Assembly (NCBI GenBank): GCA_944739405.2 | Contig: OX123205.2 | Span: forward strand, 38,274,475-38,338,474 | DNA from: Euclidia mi | Taxonomy: Eukaryota > Arthropoda > Insecta > Lepidoptera > Erebidae | Direction: 5' to 3' | Length of the DNA: 64,000 nt | Shown: in pieces, positions 11,398 through 22,869 of the stretch | Layout: every line of letters begins with the position of its first letter | Numbering within the stretch: the stretch's first letter is position 1 | The notes under the pieces: generated by a model | Told to the model about the DNA's origin: nothing | Databases searched by the model: none | Seen by the model: the letters and a program-made list of their open reading frames with translations, nothing else | Position numbers and translations under genes: made by a program

Positions 11398-13008
11398 ATG
11401 ATAAAAAAATCTGTTGCCTCGCTTAATAGGGATGTCTATTGTTTACCTGAAGATTATATAGTTATATACCATAATCATCATATTCCCGAAATCCCGAAAG
11501 TTCATTTGCCCGAAAGTTTAAAATCCCGAAGTTTTACATACATACATACATTTATCAAAAATTGCAATAAAACATTACTGAAACCTCTTAATATGCTTTA
11601 CAACAAATGCCTTAGCATCGGGTATTTCCCCCAAACGTGGAAGACATCTCATATAGTACCTATACATAAATCGGGCGATAGATCAGATGTGAAAAACTAT
11701 AGACCCATTAGTATTCTTTGCTGCTTTGCAAAAATATTTGAAAGCTTAATCTACAGGCATATAAGTTTCCATCTGAAATCCATAATTAGCCCCAGACAAC
11801 ATGGTTTTATGTCTGGCCGCTCTACCTCCTCTAATCTCTTAATTTATATTAATTTTTTAACTCGCTCATTTAATGACCGTATACAGGTGGACTCATTGTA
11901 TAGTGACTTTGAGAAAGCATTTGACAAAGTGAGCCATTATATCCTTTGTCAAAAAGCGCAACACCTCGGAATTCATGGCTCATTGCTACGATGGTTAAAT
12001 TCTTACCTCTCTCATCGCACACAAATAGTTAAAGTGTATAGATTTGAATCCCACTCGTATGTAGCTAAGTCCGGTATACCGCAAGGCTCAAATTTAGGCC
12101 CTCTTTTGTTTACTTTGTTCATTAATGACCTAGTCGACTCCATTCAAAGTAATTGTCTCGCTTACGCGGATGACTTAAAAATATACAATAAAGTAAAGTC
12201 AATCGAAGATTGCATTATGCTACAAAAAGATATAACTTTATTACAGCAATGGTGTGTAGATAATAATATGTCTTTGAACGTATCGAAATGTCACGTTATA
12301 TCGTTTACGAAAAGCAAATCTCCCATAAGATACCCATATAATATAAATAGTGAAATCCTAGCACGCCAGAATGGTATCAAAGATCTTGGAGTTTGGATCG
12401 ACTCCAAACTAACGTTTACTGAACATTATGGGCATATCGTAGCCAAAGCCAATAAAGTCATAAGATTCGTATGGCGCATCATTAAACCGTTCAGAAATCA
12501 AGAGAGCATAGTGCTACTGTATATAACTCTGGTCAGAAGCATTCTCGAATACGCCTCCCTTATTTGGTCTCCCTTCTACCAAACCCACATTGACAGAATA
12601 GAAGGCTTCCAAAGACGGTTTCTCCGCTATACTAGTTCTAAGTTTGGCTTGCGAAGAAAATTACCTACCTACGAATGCCGACTTAAGCACTTTAAACTAG
12701 ACACATTAGAGTCCAGGCGCAAAACTGCCGAGTTTGCCACACTTTACAAGATTATTAACGCTCATTGGGATGCGCATGAGTTGTTGAGCCTTCTCTCCTT
12801 AAAAATTGGTGGTAGCAAACGTACACAAAGACTTTTTTCTCAGGCATATAGTAATAATAATGTTACCTACTATGATCCTATTGCTAGAATGTGCAAACAT
12901 TATAATGATCATGCCAAAGACCTTGATATATTTTATTATACCTTTGGTGAATACCTAAATAAATGTAAGAATATAATTCACGCTATCAAAGACTGCTCCA
13001 CAACCTAA
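11398..13008 (+). CDS. Non-LTR retrotransposon reverse transcriptase (5'-truncated)
   Basis: A 536-residue frame. Residues from about 45 are LINE RT: NYRPISIL near residue 99, HGFMSGRST, motif A SDFEKAFDKV, motif B GIPQGSNLGPLL, and an intact YADD at residues 256-259, followed by the thumb and a C-terminal ESRRKTAEF region. The style is Jockey/CR1-like. The endonuclease domain is missing, and the first ~45 residues derive from the surrounding foldback element, so the annotated ATG is not the native start. The 3' end runs through AATAAATAAATA and a 'cacgcctgtttcccc' tail. A short repeat, AAGTTTTA, on both sides may be the TSD. RT is open, but the copy is dead by 5' truncation. Confidence 0.85.
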   Translation: MIKKSVASLNRDVYCLPEDYIVIYHNHHIPEIPKVHLPESLKSRSFTYIHTFIKNCNKTLLKPLNMLYNKCLSIGYFPQTWKTSHIVPIHKSGDRSDVKNYRPISILCCFAKIFESLIYRHISFHLKSIISPRQHGFMSGRSTSSNLLIYINFLTRSFNDRIQVDSLYSDFEKAFDKVSHYILCQKAQHLGIHGSLLRWLNSYLSHRTQIVKVYRFESHSYVAKSGIPQGSNLGPLLFTLFINDLVDSIQSNCLAYADDLKIYNKVKSIEDCIMLQKDITLLQQWCVDNNMSLNVSKCHVISFTKSKSPIRYPYNINSEILARQNGIKDLGVWIDSKLTFTEHYGHIVAKANKVIRFVWRIIKPFRNQESIVLLYITLVRSILEYASLIWSPFYQTHIDRIEGFQRRFLRYTSSKFGLRRKLPTYECRLKHFKLDTLESRRKTAEFATLYKIINAHWDAHELLSLLSLKIGGSKRTQRLFSQAYSNNNVTYYDPIARMCKHYNDHAKDLDIFYYTFGEYLNKCKNIIHAIKDCSTT

Positions 13009-13599
13009 ATTGTCTCCCATAATAATAATCTGTAACCCTTTTTTATTTGGATTTTGGTGTAATTATTTGATATTTGCATTTTGTATGTTTCGATTATTTT
13101 TGTTTTGTTTTTAATTTAACTAATTTATGTTTTGATTTATAATAATTTATGTTTGACTTTGAATACTTATCTTTTACTATTATTTTATTGTGAAATGACA
13201 TTAACTTACTTATTATTCTTATTTTCGTATCTTAGTTTTGACATTTAATTTGTATAATTTTCTGACATATCTTATTTTGACATTTAATATGTATAATTTT
13301 CTGTTCATCCAAGTCTCTCTTTATAAATGCTATCTTTTCTTCCAATGCTGTGCTCAGCCATTATCGGACTACAAATTCACTTCTTATTAACACCTACTTA
13401 TGTTGTTGAATATTATAATTTGTTGTCTGTAGTTGTGCCTAATAAATAAATACAGAGACTCACGCCTGTTTCCCCGAAGGGGTAGGCAGAGGCACATTAA
13501 ACGCCCACTTTTCGCCAGTGTTTTGATCCCACGTAATAGGTGGCGAGCCTATTAAAAGTTAAAGTTTTAAAACCCCGAAAAGTTAAATATTATTATCAA

Positions 13600-13835
13600 C
13601 AGCTAGTGCCTAGGGTTAGGTGCGACGAACTAAATAAATAGGCTAAGTTAAGTTCTATTTTGACCCTCAACCCAAAAATAGGAGCCCTGCAAAGCAGGGC
13701 TCCGTCAACTTAGTCCACATTCTTCACACTAGTTTAATAAACTGAAGTTGACGGAGCCCTGATTCGCAGGGCTCCTATTTTCAGATTAAGGGTCAAAAGA
13801 GTACCTAACATAACCTATTTAGTTACTGGCAACTG
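13600..13835. repeat. Inverted pair of the GGAGCCCTGC hairpin repeat
   Basis: At 13681-13703 a GGAGCCCTGC/GCAGGGCTCC stem with a 3-nt loop is followed by GTCAACTTAGT. An inverted partner lies at about 13753-13775. Flanks 'ctagggttaggt' and 'cctaacataacctattta' are the same as in copies at 23440-23510, 29480-29640, 33790-33880, 49010-49135 and 59770-59880. Confidence 0.75.
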
Positions 13836-15180
13836 ATTTTTTTATCATTCTGCGCTTTTACCATTTTGCTCTTTTAACTTTGTGCGCTTTTACCATTTTG
13901 CTCCTTTAACATTTTGCTCCTTTAACATTTTGCTCTTTTACCATTTTGCGAGTGCTTACCATTTTCGCTTTGAACGTTATGCGCCTAAAGGCTTTTGATG
14001 TAATAAATGTATCTTAGTACAATTTGTAACAAACTATCTAAATTTTGACATACTTGCATAAAATTTACTAGGCTGACATATATCAAACGATCATTGTTCA
14101 ATCTTGTGCAATAAGTCAAGTATAAAAAATAATAATATAGGTTTATGTCTTTATCTATAAAAAGTCAAAAAGTTATGTGAATCAAACATTGGATATAATT
14201 GAACAAACTTTGATTTTACTATTAAAATTATGTTGATTGTTAATTTTGTGTTTAATTTATTTATTTGGACGTTTTTTACCCCAAAATTAACATCAGAAGT
14301 CATTGTTCATAACATTAGTCATTTATCCTCATTGTATTGTCATTTTCATCAACACATGGTCATTATTCGCAACAGGCATTTTTAAAAAACCTTGATATAT
14401 TCCCAAAATAATAACATTACAATGGTGCTTCTTACATAGATTTCCTTATTATGAATCAAGTAATGATGCTAGCACAAAACAACTGCTTTGCCAAAAGGTT
14501 TATTAAGTTTCGTCTAAAACCGGCCAAAATATATTCCGATCAAAGAATATCCCCTCTAAGCAACAAACCAGTGACAATACTAATAATATAGACTTGGCAT
14601 ACCTACAAAAAAAACGTGTATACCTATAGTCCGTTCACAGTTATTTTACCTCTAGCTGTTAAGGCTCCAGTACACAATGGTCCATGATGGGCCACTGCAG
14701 GCCATCGCCGTTGTATACACACGCCTACACACCAAACTATGCTAAACCAGTATAAACTGATCGTTTAATATGCGGAAAGATAACACAAAGCGAGACCATG
14801 ATAAACTGGTTTTCTTTAACTTGATGTGTAGCCGTGTGTACACGGGGTACGGCGATGGCCTGCAGTGGCCCATCATGGACCATTGTGTACACGGGGTGAT
14901 GGTATACAGTGGCGGGCAATTGTCAATCGTGGCGCGCAATCGGGATGTTGTCGGTTTTTTGGGCACTTCAAAGGAATCGTGGCGTAGCGTGGCCTGTGGT
15001 GTTTACACAATGGCCCATTGTTTAGTTCGTCACCGACCGCAGACCGGGATAGTGCACTTTTTGTTTTATGTGTATAGAAGGCAGTAAAAGAAACTGTATA
15101 ATATTGAATATATTTACAAAATAATTATACAGTTATGCTATGAATCAGTAATGGAGCAAAAATCTAAAAAAAGAATTCTG

Positions 15181-15745
15181 TCTGTTTGTACACGCTAATC
15201 TCGGAAGTTACTGGACGGATTTGAATGAAACTTTTTTTTATTATACTGCTATTAGGTCAGGCGACATATAGGCTAAAATTGATTTGGGAAAGTGGAACAT
15301 CTGATGCAGAACCACAACAGCCCAGCGTAACTATAAGACATACAAATTGCGGTGTGGCAAAAAATATTTCACATGATGAGCATTTTTTGATAAGCGATTA
15401 AAATTTGAAGATCTCGAACATCTGATGTGGAACTTAAAGAGCCCAGCTACACTATAACATACAGGCTTGCCTTTTTAGCAAAACTTGTTCAGTCTGATGA
15501 GCATTATTTGTTGACTTATCGAAAATCTGAAACATCTGATGATGAACTATATAAATCCATCTGCACTATTCCATACAGACTTGAAGGCTTAGTAGTAGTT
15601 GTCCAGTATGACAAAGATTTTCTGTTGAAAGATCAATATTTATAACTAATATTCGATCAATCAAAGACCCGAGGAAGGACACAGGATAGTTTTTATCGCG
15701 ATAACTTACATCCACGCGGGCGGAGCCACGGTCGACAGCTAATAT
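15181..15745. repeat. Dispersed lepidopteran repeat with ~120-bp internal units
   Basis: Begins with 'gtttgtacacgctaatctcg' and ends 'cgcgggcggagccacgg..', a common lepidopteran repeat format. Inside, three imperfect units of about 120 bp recur, marked by 'aacatctgatg' and 'gatgagcat'. The 72-codon frame across it is incidental. Confidence 0.55.
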
Positions 15746-15765
15746 ATATATATTTTTTTATTTAT

Positions 15766-16009
15766 TGTCTCACGCCTGTATCCCCAAAGGGGTAGGCAGA
15801 GGTGTAAATATTACACCCACATTAAGTCATGAATTTTTAGGTCCTACGTAATAGAGGGCGAGCCTATTGCCGTTACCGGGCACATCACCAGACTCCGGGC
15901 TGCTACTGAGTATTCGGAAAACCCAGTAACGCTTTTGTCCCATCCAGGAATCGAACCCGGGACCTCCGATCAGTAGTCACATACGCTATGCACTGGATCA
16001 CGGAGGCAG
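15766..16009 (-). mobile_element. tRNA-derived SINE
   Basis: Minus-strand head at about 16009 with an A-box-like stretch, and box B GGGTTCGATTCC at 15958-15947. The 3' part carries 'ctgcctaccccttt' and 'ggcgtgagac', a tail shared with many retroelements in this window. Not a functional tRNA. Confidence 0.7.
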
Positions 16010-16846
16010 TATATAATATGTATAAATATACTAGATGAGCCCGCGGTTACACCCGCGTTATTTAAGTCTTTGTCCGCTCTCGTGGCTCATAGCGTGATGT
16101 AATATAGTCTATTATATAGAGGGAGGCTATCTAATAGAGAAAGATTTTTTGAGATTAATCGCAAGATTAGATAGCCGCGGCCGCAATTACTTCCACGTCC
16201 ATCGCAACTGATTCACCAGGCAGCAATGAGCCATGCGCCCACATGCGCCGTTGTGTGAACACCAAGTGATCGTGGCGGGCGATGGCCTGCAGTGGCCCAT
16301 CATGGACCACTGCAGGCCATCGCCGTTGCGTACGGTAATGGCGATGCATGTTCACACAATGGCGGGCGATGGCCTGCAGTGGCCCATCATGGACCATTGT
16401 GTACTGGGCCCTTTAGATTGGCCAACCTGGGCGTTGTGTTGCTATATTTGGTATATAATACTCCCATTTTAAATATACATTATTGCTAAAAATGTACTTA
16501 TTTTTTATTGCCTAAGCGATCGTATTAAATATTTGGAAGTAATGTTTGGAACAAAACCTCTTGATATTGGCATGGCTATATGCATGTACATTTATTTTCT
16601 TACGAAATAACTAATTTCCTATGAAGATAAGTAGTTATCATAAAAATGTTGTCTATTTATTACATAAAGGTAAAAGCATCATAATTACGCCAACGTGGGG
16701 TTCTAATTATCAAATACAAAAACTGCAAATTTAATTTTCATATTTATTTTGAATAAGAATGACGTGGGTGTAATATTACACCTCTGCCTACCCCTGCATG
16801 GAAACAGGCGTGAGTCTATAAGAATAATCCATGTGGACTGCCAATG

Positions 16847-17225
16847 TTATGATGATTCGTAACTGCTGTCATATTCTGTATCAGACTCAGAATTTAATTC
16901 TATTATGAACCTGTGCATTTCAGCATCCGTAGACCCATCTGTTTCACGAAGCTTGTCTTCAATGTGGCGCTCATATTTGCATTGTTTTTGCCAGTCTTCT
17001 GCAGTGATAGATTGAAAAGCTTCTTCAGCTAAATTCACAATGTAGGTTGCCTCTTGTCCTAAATTTTTGCTTGTGACTCGCCTTTTAATGAGACTCCACA
17101 TAAGTTCAATTGCGTTTAGCTCGCAGTGGTACGGCGGTAATCTAATCACTTTGCGGCCATGAGCTTCAAGCATTTGAATTTTTGAAGCATTTCCACTAAT
17201 ATTGGGTAAAATGTTATGCACGGGT
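16847..17225 (-). pseudogene. DDE transposase C-terminal remnant
   Basis: Minus-strand frame of 124 residues with RLPPYHCELNAIELMWSLIK, the DDE_3-type block containing the last acidic catalytic residue (the E of AIEL) of IS630/Tc1/mariner-like transposases. It is followed by an acidic tail ending YDSSYESS. The N-terminal catalytic Asp regions are absent upstream in frame. The stop is followed by a retroelement tail at 16760-16825. Could also be the last exon of a spliced domesticated gene. Confidence 0.65.
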
Positions 17226-17802
17226 AACCTTATATTACATTCCTGTCATCACAGAGTACAATTTCAACATAAAGAAAATAAACACCGACATCTGTCAGAG
17301 GTAAAATAACTGTGAATGGACTGTACACATTATTGAGAGGAAAAAATGGCGGCCAATAGAGCTGCCCATATCGATATTTGTCTACAATAACATCGATAAA
17401 AGATTATAGGAATGTTTTCATATAGTCACCACGGTACTATGCGTTTTGACTAAGAAATATTGGATACGAATTATGACTTTAATCAAATATTAATATTATT
17501 TAATAAACTAATACTTATTTAACGTTTTTATTTTAATTTGATGTAAAACTTATTGATTTGCAAATAAGCTTCTTTGCAAATCGTACTTTTCAAGTGAAAT
17601 TTAACAGATAGCGGTCATTGACATTCCTATTCTTATTTGAAACGCATAGTACCTACAATATCAATGGGTAGGTATTTTAAACATAGGTACATTTCTTAGC
17701 TTCACTTATAGGTATATACTGTAAAAGTCCGAACTGCGGTCAATCTAAGATTTTACCGGTAAATCCTAATGGGAGAAAAGAATGGACATAATGTATTTTT
17801 AA

Positions 17803-18813
17803 CCCTAGAAGCCCAATCATATTTTGCTATCTAAAAAGCCCAATCATAGGTCAAATTTACCTACATAAATAAATACACGTATAAGATAGTTTATGATGTT
17901 AAATTGACTAGTTTTCGTTATTATTTATTTTTATTGGTTATTCATGAAATTAAAAAACGCATAATTATATTAATATCTGTTTATTATATCTTTGAAAATA
18001 CAAAAATACATAAACATATAAAAATTTGGCATAAAATGAGACCCTTCCGGTTTTCTTCTTATAAACTAAAAATATAAAGAAAAATCAACATAAAATCTTC
18101 TCTTTTTAACTAATTAATAAATGTTTCAAAACAATCAACAAGTTTCGTACAATAATTATCACATTATAAACAGTTATGACACATGTCAATATTGTGCTCA
18201 CGACAAATTGCTCTTTTGCATTTTGTACTCTGCAAATTTGTCTTTCGCTGTTTTTTATAAGAACAATAACCACAATAGCAACGCTTTTTTGGCTCTGGTT
18301 CTTCTGTGGTATTCTCTGGCAATGGCTGCGGCTCCTTTTGAAGGATATTCGTGATATTGTCACGTACGGAACGCTTCAATGTAGGGGCTTCCAGACGCTG
18401 TTGCATCCATGGCCGAGTCAAATCAGTGCTCAATTTTTTCATAAAGTTTTTGCGACTTAGCGGTTTTTCTTTGTTAGATAGCTTGTTATGGCAGTGTATA
18501 ATATAAGCAAACAATATTTATTTTTTAAAAACAAACTAAAACATAACGTTAAATCCTCCTAAAATAACTATCCCCAAAAACTCAAAACCAGTGTAAAAGT
18601 TACACAAAGCCTAAACATAGGCCAAATTGACCTACAACATTACGATATCTACAATATGGAGGTACTTACCAAGGCAATACGGCCGTCTCCTGTTGGCTCG
18701 CGGGCTGTACTAAGTTGGTTCGATCAATCACGGCGATCGAAAGAAGTGTGCGAAAGAGACAGCAATTATTAGTTTTCGTATAGGTAAAAATTACCTAGAT
18801 TGGGCTTCTAGGG
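17803..18813 (-). mobile_element. piggyBac-like element, internally deleted
   Basis: Flanked by TTAA on both sides (17799-17802 and 18814-18817). TIRs are CCCTAGAAGCCCAATC on the left and its reverse complement on the right, with the CCC..GGG ends expected of piggyBac. Length is 1011 bp, too short for a full transposase; only the C-terminal coding part remains. Confidence 0.9.
18164..18514 (-). pseudogene. piggyBac transposase C-terminal fragment
   Basis: 116-residue frame. The C-terminus is the Cys-rich zinc domain typical of piggyBac transposases: KKRCYCGYCSYKKQRKT, then CKRAICREHNIDMCHNC. One Cys of the usual set is replaced by Ser (LQSTKCKR). The catalytic DDD core is missing. It lies within the TTAA-flanked element at 17803-18813. 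Confidence 0.85.
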
Positions 18814-18849
18814 TTAAATAAAATGTGTTTTTTTTAGTCATAGTCATTT

Positions 18850-19150
18850 ATTTCATTTCATCATCATCATTATCACCATCATTCAGCCAATTGCCATCCA
18901 CTGCTGAACGTAGGCGTCCCACAAAGAGCGTTAAACATCCCGGTCTTGAGCAGCCCGCATCCATCCGCTGCCAACCGCCCTCTTCAAATCGTCGGTCCAT
19001 CGTGCCGCATCGTTTGCCCATACACAGTCTCCACTCCAACACATGTCTGGCTCTATCGACCGACTATTTGTCTACAGACATGGCCGGCCCCGGGCCCACT
19101 ACCATTTCAGCATGCTGATTCTACGTGCAGTGTCAGTGATTTATTTTATT
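18850..19150 (-). pseudogene. RTE-like LINE C-terminal remnant
   Basis: On the minus strand VLEWR, GKRC and AVDGNWLNDG appear in the order seen at the end of RTE-type LINE ORFs, closing in a (ATG/ATC)n simple repeat at 18858-18880. Frames are broken. About 300 bp remain. Confidence 0.55.
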
Positions 19151-19280
19151 TATTTATGATCGGGTGTAAAATTTAAATTTGTTAATACCTAATCAAATAG
19201 TTTTGAGTAATAAGTATGTGGTGTTGATACACTGAATAAAGTGTTTATACTCACATCAGCTGATTCAGCTGTGGCCACAA

Positions 19281-19332
19281 AAGTTGAATTAAATAATGTA
19301 CCTTGATAAGATACATCATTTAATTCAACTTA
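19281..19332. repeat. 22-bp hairpin
   Basis: AAGTTGAATTAAATAATGTA pairs with TACATCATTTAATTCAACTT with one or two mismatches across a loop of about 8 nt. No flanking element ends were found. Confidence 0.7.
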
Positions 19333-19339
19333 AATATGA

Positions 19340-20990
19340 TTAAAACCAAAGAAGTTGCCAAATATCTTTTATATTTTTATTTAGCTAGTAACTACTGGAG
19401 CTCTCAAAAGCCAGGGAAGGATATGTTCTCCCCAATAAAAACTTTCCTGCTTTTTTACCTGCCTGCCAAGGAAAGGTTATGTTTTGCGCGCTTTTCCTGT
19501 ATGTATGTAATATTCTCATATCTCCCAGATTCGCTGAACGGATTTACATGTGTTCTTAGATAGGCGACGTTAAAAAATCAAACATGGTGGCTGTGCGATG
19601 CGAAGCCATTGTAGTTAAAGAAACAATTTTTATTGTTTTTGAATACTTACTTTATTATGGGCATAAAATTAAAGGGTACAAAAGTTTAAAAAAAATTACG
19701 TAATAATAATAAAAAAATACAACGAGAAAGTTTCTTAACCGCCTCCTAGGCGACGGTCAATTTCAGGGTGTAGCCTTTTCAATAAAAAGAGAATAATCAA
19801 ATTTGGACTACTCTATAAAAAGTTATACATGGTCAAACAAAGAAAAAACATTGGTAATCAACTAAAAGTATAAAATAAAAAATATTCAATAAATAAAGAC
19901 ATTTGTTCACATTTGGCCTTTAATTTTGTAATCATTTTAATTGCGTGTACCTGAAATCAAATGAAATAAAAGTAAGTTTTAATAGATCCATCTTACAACC
20001 CAAATAATGTGTCCTTTATCTATTATGGGAATAACCTTTGTTGAGGATTCAAAATAAACAGATATTAAAAACTAGCGAGAGATATCTCCCACCCAATCTC
20101 AATTCAGTTGATGAGTTGTTATCATGGAGATCAAATGTGCAAACAATGATGACAGGAAAAACAGAAGGTAGTCATACCGATAAATCGCTCACCCAGCAGT
20201 ATAATGGCACATTTTACAAAAAAGCGAAATTGAGTTTTTATGGCCTAAGTGTTAAAAAGTGTATAATTTATAAAGTGGTAAAACGGCACGGTGTTAGTTT
20301 TCCTATTTGTTGAGAAAGGGCGTCAAGTGTCAATGTAGTACTTAGTACGTTCCCCCCGCTTCCGCGCATAACAACGGCTTATTTGTCAGTTGTGCCGGGC
20401 GAGGTGCAATCGCTTCTAAATCTGTCTTGGCGTAAGTGGCAAATGTGACATTTTATTAACGTAGTAAGTTAGTAGACATTAAAAAAAAATTCAAAACACA
20501 TTTGGCAAAATGGCACATTAGACAAAGGAATGTGACATCGCTATTTATTCCATGCGCAAATCTAACTCACAGGTAACTACAGAGAGACAAAGCTTGCAAT
20601 GCTTATAGTTTTGTTTACTGCTTAGTTAATTAATAAAGATACTTAAAGGTAAAGTAAACTTCCTTAAAATTTCGGAGCAGTAAGGTAAACCTTGATTTGG
20701 ATCTGGATTTCACTATCGTACCTTTATCTAAACTTAAACTGCCAAACTTTTAAGTGCTTTTGTTTTTAGAACGGAGAGTAACTATCTCACCATAATATGA
20801 TGATAAAAAAAATATGATTATTACCTACGTTTACAATAAAATTAAGAGAAGATTCGTGATTATTCTTTATTTTATTTATTATAGTTTGATGATGACTATT
20901 TCTTAACGTTTCACGAGCCAAATATAGGTTATTATAATATTTTAGTTAAACTTTTTATGTAAGTAAGTATATTAATTTATTTAAATAAAA
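19340..20990. other. Gene-free segment
   Basis: AT-rich, with short open frames only. Nothing with recognisable domains, splice structure or repeat family was identified. Confidence 0.5.
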
Positions 20991-21069
20991 TTACAAATAC
21001 GAATATTAAAAAGATCTGAAAATTTCGGGAATCAAGGAAGTGACACAACATTACTATTTAAAAATGTAT

Positions 21070-22343
21070 TTATTGCTTTTCGAAGTATTCTCCGCAAAAT
21101 TTGACACATTTTTCCATACGATGGAACCAATTATTGAAGCAACCATTCCATTCGGAAGTTGGCGTCTCCAAAATGGCTGTTTTGTAGGCGTCCACAGCTT
21201 CTTCAGGTGATGAAAATCTCTGTCCACGCAATTTATTCTTTATTTTAGGGAAAGTATAGAAATCACTAGAGCTTAGCTCGGGGCTGTACGGCGGATGGTC
21301 TAATAATTCTATGTTTTCTTGCTCTAAAAACTGTTTTGTTCTGTGCGCGGTGTGAGAACTCGCATTGTGGTGATGGAGGATGATGCGGTGGTTGCAGTTC
21401 TCTTTACGGAGTTCAGAAACGACCTGTGGCAAACAAATGCTAGCATACCATTCTGCATTAACCGTTCTTTGTCCCTCAAGATGAATAGTCATAACATGGC
21501 CGGTTTTGGAGACAAACGTGGCCACCATTTTTTTGCAACACTCCGTGAACGAAAAATTTTTGTTGGCTTTAACTCATTTTCGAACACCCAAACTCGTGAC
21601 TGGTATTTTGTTTCGGGTTCGTACGCGTATATCCAGGATTCGTCACCTGATATGATGTTGTATACAGCATTTGAGGATCCTGTGTAGAATCTTTCGAGAG
21701 TTCCGACGCACCAAGTAACACGAGCCGCTTTTTGCTCTTCACAGAGCGAATGCGGTATCCATCGGGAAAAGAACTTTTTTACACCTAATTGTTCATACAT
21801 ACATACATAGAGTCACGCCTGTTTAGGCAGAGGCATATTAAACGCCCACTTTTCGCCAGTGTTTTGATCCCACGTAATAGGTGGCGAGACTATTGCCGCT
21901 TATCGGGATATTTTGTTTGCCAGAGCCTCGTCCGTTGATCGGCAGGTGCACCACTTGCAGGTGAGGTTGCCTTGGGACCCTAAGTTCTTGGTGGGAACCC
22001 TATGCACCTAATTGTTCATGCAAGATTATTTTTATTTGACTCATGCCAATGTCTAAAGTTGCCTGAATTTCGCGGTATGTCACATGTCGATCTGCCTCAA
22101 TCAGCTTACGCGCAGCATCAACGTTTTCTTGGGTGACTGCAGTTTTTGGACGACCTTGACGGAGATCATCACTGAGCTTGACACGTCCACGTTGAATTCA
22201 GCAAACCAACGATGAATTGTGGTTTTGGATGGGGCTTTATCACCAAATGCAGAAATCATCCGATCAACACACTGTTTTTGTGTTAAACCACTTCAAAAGT
22301 CATAATAAATCATCGCTCTTGAATTTTCTCGAATCAATTCCAT
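21070..22343 (-). pseudogene. mariner transposase, inactivated
   Basis: Read on the minus strand from MELIREN (about 22341) through an HTH region (TTIHRWFAEF) to the catalytic core. The first catalytic Asp is in SGDESWIYAY. The second motif reads LHHHNASSHT, with His in place of the expected Asp. The third is in the SSSDFYTFP block. It ends in GEYFEKQ at 21073. At least two frameshifts, one internal stop in the N-terminal part and a SINE insertion (21797-22004) break it. The catalytic substitution alone would abolish activity. Confidence 0.9.
21797..22004. mobile_element. SINE-like insertion in the mariner transposase
   Basis: Bounded by an exact 15-bp target duplication CACCTAATTGTTCAT (21782-21796 and 22005-22019). 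The inserted piece starts with (ACAT)n, then 'gagtcacgcctgttt' and 'cgcccacttttcgccagtg', the same tail as at 13460-13550. Confidence 0.9.
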
Positions 22344-22567
22344 TTTCTCAACGACTAAACAAGTTTGACAAAACCTTGTGACAAGACCGAGAATCTTTTT
22401 TTAAATAAATAAATGGTATTCGATTTTTAAAACCAAGGAGTTTTCAATTAAAAATATTTTAATATGACAGGAACAGTGGAAATATTCCATTCCCGATACT
22501 TTTAGTGCAGCCTATGTAGGCATGTTGATTTCAAATAAAAACTGTTGTTTTCTATTAAGCAAATGTC

Positions 22568-22573
22568 TTTATT
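22568..22573 (-). promoter_or_regulatory. Candidate polyadenylation signal of THAP gene 1
   Basis: AATAAA on the minus strand, about 300 bp downstream of the stop codon at 22870. Confidence 0.4.
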
Positions 22574-22869
22574 TCTTGGTTTTCAAATCCTGTTTAATAA
22601 TGGCTTTGGGGGCATATATGACATTTTTGGAAGTTTTTAAAAGTATAACGGCACAATTGCATGGCTCTTCTTCTTTTTTGACTGTTATGAAGCAACTCCT
22701 GGAAACCTGAAGTGTATTTTTTATCCCTAAGTATCTATTAAGGTCTATACTAGTTGCTAAAACCATAAAATTCATTATATAACGTAAAATGAAGTCATAA
22801 CTTCGTTTCAAACATTTGTAAAATCTTTGACCCTCATTTCTGTAAAATAAGAAAAAAGTAGATGTGTCA

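Larger units (their letters stand above)
11288..13995. mobile_element. Foldback element with tandem-repeat TIRs
   Basis: Left end 11288-11405 and right end 13848-13995 are inverted copies. Each is built from short tandem units of 15-18 bp of the type GCGCAAAATGGTAAAAG. Both ends close with the 'tgggcgcttaacgttcaaag'-like stretch (left) and its reverse complement (right). The interior holds a truncated LINE (about 11538-13556) and a hairpin repeat (13600-13835). No transposase is present. Confidence 0.8.
14662..16412. mobile_element. Harbinger-like TIR element, non-autonomous
   Basis: Ends are inverted: AGGCTCCAGTACACAATGG on the left and AGGGCCCAGTACACAATGG (reverse complement) on the right, extending through GGTCCATGATGGGCCACTGC and the 'aggccatcgcc' block. 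Flanks are TTA on both sides (14659-14661 and 16413-16415), the TSD type of PIF/Harbinger. Further inverted copies of the TIR core occur inside at about 14850-14905 and 16280-16330, so the element is compound. It contains a tandem repeat region and a SINE, but no transposase. Confidence 0.8.
21014..22508 (-). mobile_element. mariner element
   Basis: Candidate TIRs are CTGAAAATTTCGGGAAT near 21017-21033 and ATTCCCGATACTTTTAG near 22489-22505. After removing a 208-bp SINE insertion the length is about 1.29 kb, as expected for mariner. It carries a decayed transposase on the minus strand. Confidence 0.75.

Noticed and set aside
19281..19332. microRNA precursor
   Set aside because: The stem is nearly perfect with a very short loop, unlike typical animal pre-miRNAs, and expression cannot be judged from sequence.
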